From an uncultured Lachnoanaerobaculum sp. (lineage in GTDB: Bacteria; Bacillota; Clostridia; Lachnospirales; Lachnospiraceae), in assembly GCF_938015485.1 (NCBI RefSeq), contig NZ_CALLVU010000088.1, forward strand, positions 1 to 46,538: 46,538 nt of DNA, given 5' to 3'. Below the pieces are notes generated by a model, which worked only from the letters and a program-made list of their open reading frames with translations, was not told where the DNA came from and made no database searches. Each line of letters opens with the position of its first letter. Positions within the stretch are counted from its first letter, which is position 1. The translations under genes and the position numbers were made by a program. Shown here piece after piece: positions 8,267 through 17,063 of this stretch.

Positions 8267-11136
8267 TAAGGGATTTTAAAGATTTTTTAGGAGAGTTTTT
8301 TGAAAAGATAAAATCCTCCAGACTATTTATACTTAGTGTAATATATGCGTTTATGGTATTTATTCTGGGCTCAAAACTTTTTACAATGCAAATGGTAAAC
8401 GGTAAAGAGGCGCAGGAGGAATATGTACAAAAGATAAAAAAGACTGTGACCACCACAGGTGCCAGAGGAAATATATATGACAGGAACGGCAATCTTTTGG
8501 CGTATAACAAGCTGTCATATACGGTAACCATCACAGACGGCGGTTACTATAAAAAACCTAATGATAAAAATAATATGTACTATCGTCTGATACAGATTCT
8601 GAGGAAACATGACCAGAAGATAGACGGAGACTTTTTGGTGGCGGTAAACGAAAACGGAGAGGCTTACTACACTACAAAGTCGGATTCGGCAAGACTTAGG
8701 TTTATTGCGGATATGTACGGACTTAAGTCAACCGATGAGCTGGATGATAAGGCGGGAAAATATCCGTCAAATATCACGGCACAGGAAATGATTGATAAAA
8801 AAGCAAAGACTTACGGTCTTGATAAGATGAAGGACGCATCGGGAAACCCGATAGAACTTACAAATCAGGATAAAATAGACCTTATAAATGTCAGATACGA
8901 GATGGGTAAGAAACTTTACAGAAGATTTGAGCCTACTGTAATAGCTACCAATGTTTCGGAAGAGACAAAGATTGATATTATGGAAAATGCGGCTTCTTTG
9001 ATTGGCGTCGATGTGGAAAACGATACCTACAGAGTTTATAATGATGCGGTTTATTTTTCGGATATTATCGGATATACGGGTAAGATGCCTGATGACAAGC
9101 TTGATGAGCTTTTAAAAGAAAGACCGGATTATACTCTTAATGATATAGTGGGTAGAACCGGTATAGAAGAGAGCATGGAGAGTACTCTACAGGGGTCAAA
9201 AGGTTCCAAAACTATGATAGTCGACAATGTAGGCCGTATAATGCAGACAATAAGTGAAGTTGAATCTTCGGCAGGTAATGATGTTTATCTGACTATTGAC
9301 AAGAATTTGCAGATAGCCATATATAGACTTGTGGAGCAGCAGCTTGCGGGAATACTTGCAAGTAAGATTGTAAATGCCGACAACCCGAACAGTGAGGGAA
9401 CGGACTCAACACAAAGACTTATACCTGTAAAGGATGCTTATTATCAGCTTATAGGAAATAATGTACTTGATATAACAAGATTTTCAAAAGAGGGCGCCTC
9501 GGCTACGGAGCAGGGACTTAATGTGAAGCTGAATGCCCAAAAAGATGCTATTTTGGTGGCGATAAACAATGAGCTGACATCAGGTGCGCCTACCGTGATG
9601 AATGCTCTGCCTGAAGATACAAAGGCGTATATGAATTATATTCATACGGCGCTTTCCAAAAAAAATATTATAAAAAAAGACAGTATAGATACAAAGTCCG
9701 AGGTTTATCAGGCTTGGAAGAATGAGACGACCACTCTCAGAGATTACCTGTTTATAGGAATATCAAGCGGATATATCGATACGACCATATTCTCAGGCGA
9801 TACCAATTACTCAAGCGCGGAAGACATATATACAAAGCTTGTTGAGTATATAGGGAATATGTTAAGAGAAGACCCTGATTTTGACAAACTGATTTATAAA
9901 TATCTGATAAAGAACAATGTGGTAACGGGCAGAGAGCTTTGCCTTGCACTGTTTGATCAGGGTATTTTAAATATGGATGATAATGCATACGCACAGCTGA
10001 TGTCGGGAAATGAAGGATTCGCATTTAATTTCTTCATTGACAAGGTGTCAAGAATAGAGATAACACCTGCACAGCTTGCACTTGACCCATGTTCCGCGGG
10101 AGCGGTAGTCACGGATGTGAATACGGGTGAGGTAAGGGCGCTTGTTTCGTATCCTGGATATGACAACAACAGGCTTGCCAACTCAATGGATGTGGCATAC
10201 TTTAACAAGCTGCTTGAAGATGAGAGTTTGCCGCTTTATAACAATGCAACTCAGACAAAGAAGGCTCCGGGTTCCACATTTAAGCCTATTACCGCAATCG
10301 CGGGACTTGAAGAGCATGTTATAAATCCGAATGACATAATAGTATGTAACGGTATATATGATACGATAAACCCCGCAATAAAGTGTTGGATTTATCCGGG
10401 AAGTCACGGAAGTGAAAATGTGGTTAAGGGCATACAGAATTCATGTAATGTATACTTTGCAGAGACGGGACACAGACTTTCTACAGATGCGAGCGGAGAG
10501 TATTCGGCGGAGCTTGGTATAGAGAGGCTCAGAAAGTATGCTTCAATGTTCGGACTCGATCATAAATCGGGAGTTGAAATAGTGGAAAATGAACCACAGA
10601 TTTCAGATATTAACCCTGAACAGTCATCTATCGGTCAGGGTAATCACTCATTTGCAAATATACAGCTTGCAAGATATGTTTCAACCATTGCAAATCAGGG
10701 TACCGTATTTGAACTGAGTCTTTTGGATAAGGTATGCGACCGCTACGGCAATTTGGTAAAGGATTATACTCCGGAGGCAAAGAACCATGTGGATATAAGT
10801 CCCGAGACATGGGCAAATGTAAAAGAAGGTATGAACAGAGTTATAAAAGAAGGATCCGCCAGAAGAGTATTTGCAGATTTGAATGTAAATATTGCCGGAA
10901 AGACAGGTACGGCGCAGGAGTCAAAGACCAGAGCCAACCATGCATTCTTTATTTCTTTTGCACCTTTTGAAAGTCCTGAGATAGCTGTAACCGTAAATAT
11001 ACCTTACGGATATTCATCAACAAATGCGGCAGTTATTGCAAAGAATATTTACAAATACTACTATAATCAAATTAGTCTGGATTATATTTTGAATAATAGT
11101 GCACTTGATGTAAGTGATGTCAAAATTGGTGACTGA
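8263..11136 (+). CDS. mrdA: class B penicillin-binding protein 2, elongasome transpeptidase with a large insertion
   Basis: This 957-residue PBP2-type transpeptidase crosslinks peptidoglycan with RodA during elongation. It starts at GTG 8263 in a GTGA overlap with mreD. There is one N-terminal anchor (about residues 22-40), then the dimerisation-domain motif RGNIYDRNGNLLAYN and the catalytic domain with STFK (Ser671 nucleophile), SCN (727-729) and KTGT (880-883). No transglycosylase domain is present. Class B PBP2 proteins are usually about 600-720 residues. Here the linker between the dimerisation and transpeptidase parts is extended by roughly 250-300 residues (about 350-630), including low-similarity helical sequence. 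All catalytic motifs are intact, so it should be active. Confidence 0.94.
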   Translation: MIRDFKDFLGEFFEKIKSSRLFILSVIYAFMVFILGSKLFTMQMVNGKEAQEEYVQKIKKTVTTTGARGNIYDRNGNLLAYNKLSYTVTITDGGYYKKPNDKNNMYYRLIQILRKHDQKIDGDFLVAVNENGEAYYTTKSDSARLRFIADMYGLKSTDELDDKAGKYPSNITAQEMIDKKAKTYGLDKMKDASGNPIELTNQDKIDLINVRYEMGKKLYRRFEPTVIATNVSEETKIDIMENAASLIGVDVENDTYRVYNDAVYFSDIIGYTGKMPDDKLDELLKERPDYTLNDIVGRTGIEESMESTLQGSKGSKTMIVDNVGRIMQTISEVESSAGNDVYLTIDKNLQIAIYRLVEQQLAGILASKIVNADNPNSEGTDSTQRLIPVKDAYYQLIGNNVLDITRFSKEGASATEQGLNVKLNAQKDAILVAINNELTSGAPTVMNALPEDTKAYMNYIHTALSKKNIIKKDSIDTKSEVYQAWKNETTTLRDYLFIGISSGYIDTTIFSGDTNYSSAEDIYTKLVEYIGNMLREDPDFDKLIYKYLIKNNVVTGRELCLALFDQGILNMDDNAYAQLMSGNEGFAFNFFIDKVSRIEITPAQLALDPCSAGAVVTDVNTGEVRALVSYPGYDNNRLANSMDVAYFNKLLEDESLPLYNNATQTKKAPGSTFKPITAIAGLEEHVINPNDIIVCNGIYDTINPAIKCWIYPGSHGSENVVKGIQNSCNVYFAETGHRLSTDASGEYSAELGIERLRKYASMFGLDHKSGVEIVENEPQISDINPEQSSIGQGNHSFANIQLARYVSTIANQGTVFELSLLDKVCDRYGNLVKDYTPEAKNHVDISPETWANVKEGMNRVIKEGSARRVFADLNVNIAGKTGTAQESKTRANHAFFISFAPFESPEIAVTVNIPYGYSSTNAAVIAKNIYKYYYNQISLDYILNNSALDVSDVKIGD

Positions 11137-11214
11137 TTTTTACGGAAAAAAGGTTAATTTTCAAAAAACACTGGATTTTTTTACTAAATTCGTGTAGAAT
11201 TTGGAGAGTAGAGA

Positions 11215-12336
11215 ATGTTAGACGGTTATAAACTTAGATATTATCCATTTAGACTATTGTTTTATATTTTAGTTCTGAATGTTATAGGCGTATTGGCTAT
11301 TTATAGTGCTACAGGCGGAGACAAAAGTATGGTTGCTAAACAAATTTTCGGCATCGTCTTAGGGCTTGTGGTGGTAGTTTTTTTATCCCTGATACATTAC
11401 AGAAAAATAATGGATTTAATGTGGATTATATACGGAATATGTATTATCTTATTACTTGCAGTTTTGCTCTTCGGTTATTCTCCTGAGGGTGCCGGAGCGG
11501 TAAGATGGATTAAAGTACCGGTTATTGGGCAGTCGCAACCTTCCGAGATTGTAAAGATTGGCATGATAATATTTATCGCGGCTTTTTTGGGCAAGCATCA
11601 GGAGGAGGTTGACAGATTTTCGTTCTTACTGGCATTTGCCGTAGTTGCTGCCATACCATGTATTTTAATACTGAAGGAGCCTGATTTATCTACGACCATT
11701 GTAGTGTTTATTATGATACTCAGTATGTTGTTTGTATCAGGTATCAGTTACAAGTGGGTACTCGGCAGTTTGGCATTTGTAATACCATCAGCAGTGATAT
11801 TCATACTATTATTGCGCAGTAACTTTGTTCCCTTTCTTAGGGGATATCAAGCAAATAGAATACTTGGATGGATATACCCTGACAAGTATGCAGACATAAA
11901 TGTACAGCAGGATAACTCGATTATGGCTATTTCATCGGGGCAGTTGATGGGCAAAGGACTTAATAACAATACTTTCGCTTCGGTGAAAAACGGCAACTTT
12001 GTGTCACAGGATCAGACGGATTTTATATTTGCGATTATCGGAGAGGAACTTGGTTTTGTAGGCAGTTTAGTTGTAATAGCGCTTTTTGCACTTATAGTTA
12101 TTGAATGTTTTCGCCTTGCCTCTAAGGCTAAAGATTTAGAGGGAAAATTGATTTGTGTAGGTTTTGCGGCCCTGGTAGGTTTTCAAAGCTTCACAAATAT
12201 ATCGGTTGCAACAGGACTGTTTCCCAATACGGGATTGCCACTTCCATTCATCAGTTATGGAGTGAGCTCGCTTTTAAGCTTATATCTGGGTGTAGGTTTG
12301 GTTGCAAGCGTGGCTGTAAGACAGGGTAAGAACTAG
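11215..12336 (+). CDS. rodA: SEDS peptidoglycan glycosyltransferase RodA
   Basis: This is a 373-residue polytopic SEDS protein that polymerises lipid II with PBP2 in the elongasome. Around ten membrane segments are visible. Signature pieces include GAVRWIKVPVIGQSQPSEI, ILKEPDLSTTIV with the conserved Asp near the active site, and the C-terminal LPLPFISYGVSSLLS. ATG 11215 follows GGAGAG (11203-11208). The gap from the PBP gene is 78 nt, and a possible -10 (TAGAAT, 11195-11200) sits there without a convincing -35. The genes minCDE, often found between PBP2 and rodA in Clostridia, are missing here. Confidence 0.95.
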   Translation: MLDGYKLRYYPFRLLFYILVLNVIGVLAIYSATGGDKSMVAKQIFGIVLGLVVVVFLSLIHYRKIMDLMWIIYGICIILLLAVLLFGYSPEGAGAVRWIKVPVIGQSQPSEIVKIGMIIFIAAFLGKHQEEVDRFSFLLAFAVVAAIPCILILKEPDLSTTIVVFIMILSMLFVSGISYKWVLGSLAFVIPSAVIFILLLRSNFVPFLRGYQANRILGWIYPDKYADINVQQDNSIMAISSGQLMGKGLNNNTFASVKNGNFVSQDQTDFIFAIIGEELGFVGSLVVIALFALIVIECFRLASKAKDLEGKLICVGFAALVGFQSFTNISVATGLFPNTGLPLPFISYGVSSLLSLYLGVGLVASVAVRQGKN

Positions 12337-12352
12337 AATTTTGGAGGTAATG

Positions 12353-12748
12353 ATGAATATAGGGTTGATCGCACATGACGCTAAGAAAAAGCTCATGCAG
12401 AATTTTTGTATTGCATATAAGGGGATTTTATCAAAACATAATTTATCGGCAACGGGAACAACAGGAAGATTGGTAGAAGAGGTTACAAACTTAAATATAC
12501 ATAGATTTTTGGCAGGACATTTGGGCGGTGAGCAACAGCTCGGTGCTCAGATAGAGAACAATGAGATAGATTTGGTTATTTTCTTAAGAGATCCGCTTAC
12601 AAGAAAGAACCATGAGCCGGATGCGGATAAGGTTATGAGACTTTGTGATATGCACAATATACCTCTTGCAACCAACCTTGCAACCGCGGAACTTCTTATA
12701 ATGGCACTTGACAGAGGCGACTTTGAGTTTAGAGAGGCTTACAGATAG
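12353..12748 (+). CDS. mgsA: methylglyoxal synthase, catalytic Asp replaced by Glu
   Basis: MgsA converts dihydroxyacetone phosphate to methylglyoxal and phosphate, a bypass of lower glycolysis under phosphate limitation. The 131-residue protein shows the family landmarks IAHDAKK (substrate-binding His/Asp), ATGTTGRLVEE, DLVIFLRDPL, NHEPDADKVMRLCD and LATNLATAELLI. The catalytic aspartate (Asp71 in E. coli, in GGDQQ) is glutamate here: GHLGGEQQLGAQI, codon GAG at 12530-12532. ATG 12353 is chosen because GGAGGT (12343-12348) is 4 nt upstream; ATG 12350 would be too close. rodA-mgsA adjacency is common in Firmicutes. Confidence 0.93.
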   Translation: MNIGLIAHDAKKKLMQNFCIAYKGILSKHNLSATGTTGRLVEEVTNLNIHRFLAGHLGGEQQLGAQIENNEIDLVIFLRDPLTRKNHEPDADKVMRLCDMHNIPLATNLATAELLIMALDRGDFEFREAYR

Positions 12749-12752
12749 TCTC

Positions 12753-13736
12753 ATGTCGGATTATATAAAAAGAGGTAAAAAACCAAGCAATAAATTATAT
12801 CTGTTAATTCCGATTGCTATAGTAATTGCCTTGATTTTGGGCGGCACATACTACTACAGGTTTATGATAACCGAGTACGACTTTTCTCAAAGGTTGTCAA
12901 GTCTTGACATAGATACGCAGATAGTGCCGCTTGCAAAAGATTTGGCACTGCCGAGTGACGATGAGGTCAATGCAGGAGATATATCCGCGCAGGCGGCAAT
13001 TATAGCAAAAGATGACGGTAGTCTTTTGGCTTCAAAGGCGGCTACGACTAAGATGTATCCTGCCAGTACGACAAAGGTTATGACTGCACTGCTTGCATTA
13101 AAGTACGGCAATCTTTCAGATGAGGTGACGGTACCTGATGAAAGTGTAATAAATGAAGCCGGTGCCAGTCTTGCAGGGATACACCCGGGAGATAAACTCA
13201 CACTTGATGAGCTTTTATACGGACTTATGTTGCCGTCCGGAAACGATGCCGCCAATGCAATCGCCGTACATGTGGGCGGAAGTGTAGATAACTTTGTAAA
13301 GATGATGAATGACGAAGCCAAGAGAATAGGCGCGGTGGATACAAATTTTGTAAATGCCAACGGTCTTTCAAATGATAAACATTATACAACGGCATATGAT
13401 CTTTATCTGATTTTGCATGAGGCCATGAAAGATTCCAGATTTGTAAACTATGCCGGAGCGGCTTCATACAATGTAACATATACTGCGGCGGACGGAAGTC
13501 AGGTTACAAAGAATTGGAGAAACGGAAACAGATATTTAACAGGTCAAGAAGTGCCTCCAAGCGGTGTAAAAGTAGATGCGGGTAAGACCGGAACTACATT
13601 TGCGGCGGGAAGTTGTCTTGTACTTGCGAGTGAAGATGCTGTTGGAAATAGATATATTTCAGTAGTGTTGAAGGCACAGAATAAGGCCGGTCTCTATGAC
13701 AATATGTCTAAACTTCTTTTGAAAATCGATAAATAG
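12753..13736 (+). CDS. D-alanyl-D-alanine carboxypeptidase (peptidase S11)
   Basis: This is a low-molecular-weight PBP of the DacA/DacF family that trims the terminal D-Ala from peptidoglycan stem peptides. A single N-terminal membrane helix (LYLLIPIAIVIALILGGTYY) precedes the catalytic domain. The active-site triad motifs are STTK (Ser105-Lys108), SGN (162-164) and KTGTTFAAG. At about 328 residues it is short and lacks the usual long C-terminal amphipathic anchor, so it is probably anchored by the N-terminal helix. The ATG at 12753 is 4 nt after the mgsA stop; its RBS is weak (AGAGAGG at 12731-12737 is distant), so an upstream TTG start inside mgsA is possible. Confidence 0.9.
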   Translation: MSDYIKRGKKPSNKLYLLIPIAIVIALILGGTYYYRFMITEYDFSQRLSSLDIDTQIVPLAKDLALPSDDEVNAGDISAQAAIIAKDDGSLLASKAATTKMYPASTTKVMTALLALKYGNLSDEVTVPDESVINEAGASLAGIHPGDKLTLDELLYGLMLPSGNDAANAIAVHVGGSVDNFVKMMNDEAKRIGAVDTNFVNANGLSNDKHYTTAYDLYLILHEAMKDSRFVNYAGAASYNVTYTAADGSQVTKNWRNGNRYLTGQEVPPSGVKVDAGKTGTTFAAGSCLVLASEDAVGNRYISVVLKAQNKAGLYDNMSKLLLKIDK

Positions 13737-13738
13737 CA

Positions 13739-13767
13739 TTGCACTATTTATACTAATATTTTATAAT
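13739..13767 (+). promoter_or_regulatory. strong candidate sigma-A promoter for the small P-loop gene
   Basis: TTGCAC (13739-13744), a 17-nt spacer and a perfect TATAAT (13762-13767) give an expected start near 13774. An inverted repeat, TAAATAG (13730-13736), 7-nt gap, CTATTTA (13744-13750), surrounds the -35 and includes the stop codon of the carboxypeptidase gene. It could act as an operator. Confidence 0.65.
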
Positions 13768-13820
13768 ATCATTATAATGATTTATACTTGATAACATTAA
13801 TTTTTAAGGAGGGCGTTACC

Positions 13821-14240
13821 ATGGTTTCTATTATTGCAGGAGAAAAGGGTAAGGGAAAAACAAAAATTTTACTTGAGAAGGCCAATGAGGCTGTTTCAAA
13901 GGCAAACGGTTCGGTCATTTATCTTGACAAGAGCTCAAAGCATATGTATGAACTTAATAACAAGATAAGACTTATAAATGTCAGTGAATTTCCTATAATG
14001 TCGGCGGACGGATTTATAGGATTTCTATCCGGTCTCATCTCATCAGACCATGATATTGAGGCTATATTCTTAGACAGCTTTTTGAAGCTTGCAGTTCTTG
14101 AGGGAGCAGATATCACTTCAGCTATTGACCGTATAGAGACATTGGGCGAGAAATACGGTATCACATTTGTCATCAGTGTCTCAACTGATGCATCCAATCT
14201 GCCTGAGAATGCAAAAAAGAATGTTACTGTAGCATTATAA
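13821..14240 (+). CDS. small P-loop NTPase-like protein of unknown function
   Basis: This 139-residue protein starts at ATG 13821 behind a strong RBS (AAGGAGGG, 13807-13814). It has an N-terminal Walker A, AGEKGKGKT (residues 6-14), and a possible Walker B strand, IEAIFLDSF. After these two motifs there is little except the final strand ITFVISVSTDAS. The size and layout suggest a stand-alone ASCE-type nucleotide-binding fold. I do not recognise a characterised family; related proteins may be loosely labelled PilT-like. It is flanked by its own promoter and a terminator, so it is probably monocistronic. Confidence 0.8.
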   Translation: MVSIIAGEKGKGKTKILLEKANEAVSKANGSVIYLDKSSKHMYELNNKIRLINVSEFPIMSADGFIGFLSGLISSDHDIEAIFLDSFLKLAVLEGADITSAIDRIETLGEKYGITFVISVSTDASNLPENAKKNVTVAL

Positions 14241-14303
14241 AGATGAAAATACCATATGATTTCAGATTTGGGATATACAGAGATTATTTGATTTAAATAT
14301 ATG

Positions 14304-14335
14304 ATGGCAGGTTTCATAGTGAGCCTGCCATTTTA
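14304..14335 (+). terminator. intrinsic terminator after the P-loop gene
   Basis: ATGGCAGG (14304-14311) pairs perfectly with CCTGCCAT (14324-14331) across a 12-nt loop. The T-run after the stem is short (T14331-T14334), so efficiency is uncertain. Confidence 0.65.
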
Positions 14336-14342
14336 AAATCAT

Positions 14343-14371
14343 TTGAAAAATTCATCTTTGTGAAGTATAAT
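14343..14371 (+). promoter_or_regulatory. candidate sigma-A promoter for the HlyD-yggS-sepF operon
   Basis: TTGAAA (14343-14348), a 17-nt spacer and a perfect TATAAT (14366-14371) give an expected start near 14378. This sits just after the upstream terminator and about 50 nt before the first gene. An imperfect CTTGC/GCAAG hairpin lies at about 14379-14397 in the leader. Confidence 0.65.
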
Positions 14372-14427
14372 GTGTTAGCTTGCGTTTGTGCAGGCAAGTG
14401 TCTATTTGCATTTTAAGGAGAATAAAA

Positions 14428-15819
14428 TTGGCTAAATCAAAAAAGATTATTCCCTATAAAAAGAGAAGAGATTTGAATATGGGTATAGTCATCTTCTTGA
14501 TTATATTATTGTATATATTTGTCAATGTTATAAGGGGTTATACAAAGAGGCAGATAAGATACTACGAAGTTGTAGAAGGAAGTATGTCACAAGACAAGAC
14601 CCATACAGGACTTATACTTAGAGATGAAAGTGTTCAAACTGCACCTTCGACAGGCTATATCAACACCTATATGAGAGACGGTAAGAGAGCCAGCGTAGGA
14701 GGAAGGGTATATTCACTGGATGCAACAGGAGATTTGAAAAAATTGATTGAGGCGTCTGCAGGTAAAGATGACAGTATATCTGATGCCAATATCGGCGAGT
14801 TAAAGAAAAAGTTGTCAAACTTCACATCAAACTATTCGGATTCGAATTTTGAATATGTGTACAGTACAAAGTATTTACTTGATAATGCCGCAAGTGACTA
14901 TTCAAATGTTGTGAATGTGGAAAATATTGATAATATATCAAATGAGAACGGTTTGAACTTGGATGTGGTAACTTCACCTGCTTCCGGAGAGATATCATAT
15001 GCTATAGATGATATTGCAGAGAAAAAAGAAGAAGATTTGACCAAGGCTGATTTTGATACGGGTAAGCATCCTATAAGCTATATAAAGAATGAACAACTGG
15101 TGGAGACCGGTGCAAAGATTTACAGAGTGGTTAACAGTGAGACTTGGAGTATATATTTTGAGTTTGATAAAGGAGAAGAAGAATTATATGCCGAAAAGAA
15201 AGCGTTAACAGTAAAATTCAAATCAAACGGCTTGGAAATTACAGGAGATTATTCGGTTGTGGACACAAAAGACGGCTATCGTCTCGGTAAGTTGACCTTT
15301 GATAAGTATATGATTCAGTTTATTGCAAGCAGATATGCGGACTTTGATATTGAGTCATCTTCTGTGAGCGGCCTGAAAATACCGTCAAAGTCTGTTCTTG
15401 AAAAAGACTTCTTTGTTATACCGGTTGAGTTTATATCAAAGGGCGGTGACGGAGTCGGTGATGGATTTTATAAATCTGTAGAAAAAGACGGTAGTGCTTC
15501 CACTGTATTTGTACCTGCCGGTATAATAAAAGTAACAGATACCAACTGTTATATCGGTACGGAAAATACCGAAATAGCAGCAGGCGACAAGTTAATAAAA
15601 CCTGATTCAAATGAAACCTTTGAGATTTCAAATAAGGAAAAATTATTAGGTGTATATAATATAAACAAAGGATATACTTTATTTAAAACTGTTGATATAT
15701 TGGGCTCAAATAAAGAGTTCTATATAATAGATAAGGGAACAAAATATGGACTTAAAGTATATGACCATATTTTACTTGACCCTGAAGGCTTTAAAGAGGG
15801 AGATTTTATTTATCAATAG
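14428..15819 (+). CDS. HlyD-like membrane fusion/adaptor protein linked to the division cluster
   Basis: This 463-residue protein has a basic cytoplasmic N-terminus, one membrane helix (MGIVIFLIILLYIFVNVI) and a long extracellular part. Near the start of the latter, GLILRDESVQTAPSTGYINTYM resembles the biotinyl-lipoyl/HlyD barrel-sandwich strand. Proteins of this type, annotated HlyD family adaptor, often sit just before yggS and sepF in Clostridia, which hints at an envelope or division role rather than drug export; no partner transporter is encoded nearby. TTG 14428 is the chosen start because AAGGAG (14415-14420) lies 7 nt upstream. The gene opens the operon. Confidence 0.75.
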   Translation: MAKSKKIIPYKKRRDLNMGIVIFLIILLYIFVNVIRGYTKRQIRYYEVVEGSMSQDKTHTGLILRDESVQTAPSTGYINTYMRDGKRASVGGRVYSLDATGDLKKLIEASAGKDDSISDANIGELKKKLSNFTSNYSDSNFEYVYSTKYLLDNAASDYSNVVNVENIDNISNENGLNLDVVTSPASGEISYAIDDIAEKKEEDLTKADFDTGKHPISYIKNEQLVETGAKIYRVVNSETWSIYFEFDKGEEELYAEKKALTVKFKSNGLEITGDYSVVDTKDGYRLGKLTFDKYMIQFIASRYADFDIESSSVSGLKIPSKSVLEKDFFVIPVEFISKGGDGVGDGFYKSVEKDGSASTVFVPAGIIKVTDTNCYIGTENTEIAAGDKLIKPDSNETFEISNKEKLLGVYNINKGYTLFKTVDILGSNKEFYIIDKGTKYGLKVYDHILLDPEGFKEGDFIYQ

Positions 15820-15827
15820 GAGAAAAA

Positions 15828-16508
15828 ATGGTTAAAGAAAACTTAGAAAATGTTGAAAATAACATAAAGCTTGCCTGTGAGAAAAGCGGCAGAGGTATAA
15901 AAGACATCACACTTATTGCAGTAAGCAAGACAAAACCTAATGAACTTATTATGGAAGCTTATGAAACCGGAATAAGAGATTTCGGTGAGAACAAAGTACA
16001 GGAGCTTGTGAGAAAGTGTGAGGAATTGCCGAAGGATATCAGATGGCATATGATCGGACATTTGCAGACCAATAAAGTAAAGCAACTTCTTGGGAATACC
16101 GTCTTGATACATTCGATTGACAGTATAAGATTGGCAGATACGATAGATACCGAAGCCAAAAAAAAGAATATACATGTAGACGGTTTGCTTGAAATCAATG
16201 TTGCAAAAGAGGCTTCAAAGTACGGCTTTGTAGAAGAAGAATTGGAAGAAGTTTTACCGCTTTTTAGCAGATATAAAAATCTACATATCAAGGGTCTTAT
16301 GACAATTGCACCTAATGTGGATGATGCTGAGGATAACAGAAAGATTTTTAAGAAATTAAAAAAATTATCAGTTGACATAAGTGAGAAAAACTACGATAAT
16401 ATAGAGGTAAATTTTTTATCAATGGGAATGACCGGCGATTATACGGTAGCACTTGAAGAGGGTGCAAATTTTGTAAGAGTTGGTACAGGAATTTTTGGAA
16501 AAAGGTAA
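15828..16508 (+). CDS. yggS: YggS-family pyridoxal phosphate homeostasis protein
   Basis: This is a 226-residue PLP-binding protein with a single-domain alanine-racemase-like barrel. The PLP lysine is in IAVSKTKP (Lys34). Other conserved parts are WHMIGHLQTNKVK, GLMTIAP, LSMGMTGDY and VRVGTGIFG. Family members buffer and deliver PLP rather than catalyse a defined reaction. It has an AGGAG RBS (15818-15822) before ATG 15828. The yggS-sepF pairing is conserved across Gram-positive bacteria. Confidence 0.95.
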   Translation: MVKENLENVENNIKLACEKSGRGIKDITLIAVSKTKPNELIMEAYETGIRDFGENKVQELVRKCEELPKDIRWHMIGHLQTNKVKQLLGNTVLIHSIDSIRLADTIDTEAKKKNIHVDGLLEINVAKEASKYGFVEEELEEVLPLFSRYKNLHIKGLMTIAPNVDDAEDNRKIFKKLKKLSVDISEKNYDNIEVNFLSMGMTGDYTVALEEGANFVRVGTGIFGKR

Positions 16509-16524
16509 GATTGGAGAACGTGTT

Positions 16525-17061
16525 ATGATGGATTTCATTGAGAAGATCAAAGGTTATTTACATGTTGACGATATCGATGATGCATCGGATTACGATGATG
16601 TAAATGATACTGAAGATTATTATGATGATGACGACACAGAAATTAAAAACACAAGTAAGGTAGTCGAAGAAGATGATGACGAGGAAGAGCCTGCAAGACC
16701 TAAAGTTGCTACAAGAAACACAAAGGTAGGCAAGGTTATACCTATAAGGAAAGAACTTGAGGTTACTATGATAAGACCTACTTCTGTTGAAGAGTCAAGA
16801 ATTGTTGTTGATAATCTTAAGGAAGGTAAGGCGGTTGTGCTTAACCTTGAGGACGTAAGAACAAATATCGCACAGAGAATAGTTGACTTTATTTGTGGTG
16901 CAGCTTATGATATGGAAGGAAATCTTCAGAGCATATCAGACAGTATATTTATAGTTACACCTCCAAATATCGGTCTAACAGGTGAGTTTACAGATCTTTT
17001 AGGCAGCTCAGGACTTTCACAGGACAGTGCAGATGCTTCAGGATTCGGTTCGAGGTTGTAA
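16525..17061 (+). CDS. sepF: cell division protein SepF
   Basis: SepF bundles FtsZ filaments and tethers them to the membrane. This 178-residue protein has the expected layout: an N-terminal amphipathic segment (MMDFIEKIKGYL), a very acidic Asp/Glu-rich linker, and the core domain containing RPTSVEESRIVVDNLKEG, VVLNLEDV and RIVDFICGAAY. ATG 16525 is preceded by GGAG (16512-16515). A further ATG at 16528 is equally possible. An in-frame extension into yggS has no RBS and would spoil the amphipathic start. Confidence 0.93.
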   Translation: MMDFIEKIKGYLHVDDIDDASDYDDVNDTEDYYDDDDTEIKNTSKVVEEDDDEEEPARPKVATRNTKVGKVIPIRKELEVTMIRPTSVEESRIVVDNLKEGKAVVLNLEDVRTNIAQRIVDFICGAAYDMEGNLQSISDSIFIVTPPNIGLTGEFTDLLGSSGLSQDSADASGFGSRL

Positions 17062-17063
17062 TT

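Noticed and set aside
12887..13360. 157-residue minus-strand frame
   Set aside because: It is antisense to the D,D-carboxypeptidase, whose SxxK, SGN and KTG motifs prove the + frame. The minus frame is Ser/Ala/Leu-rich and featureless.
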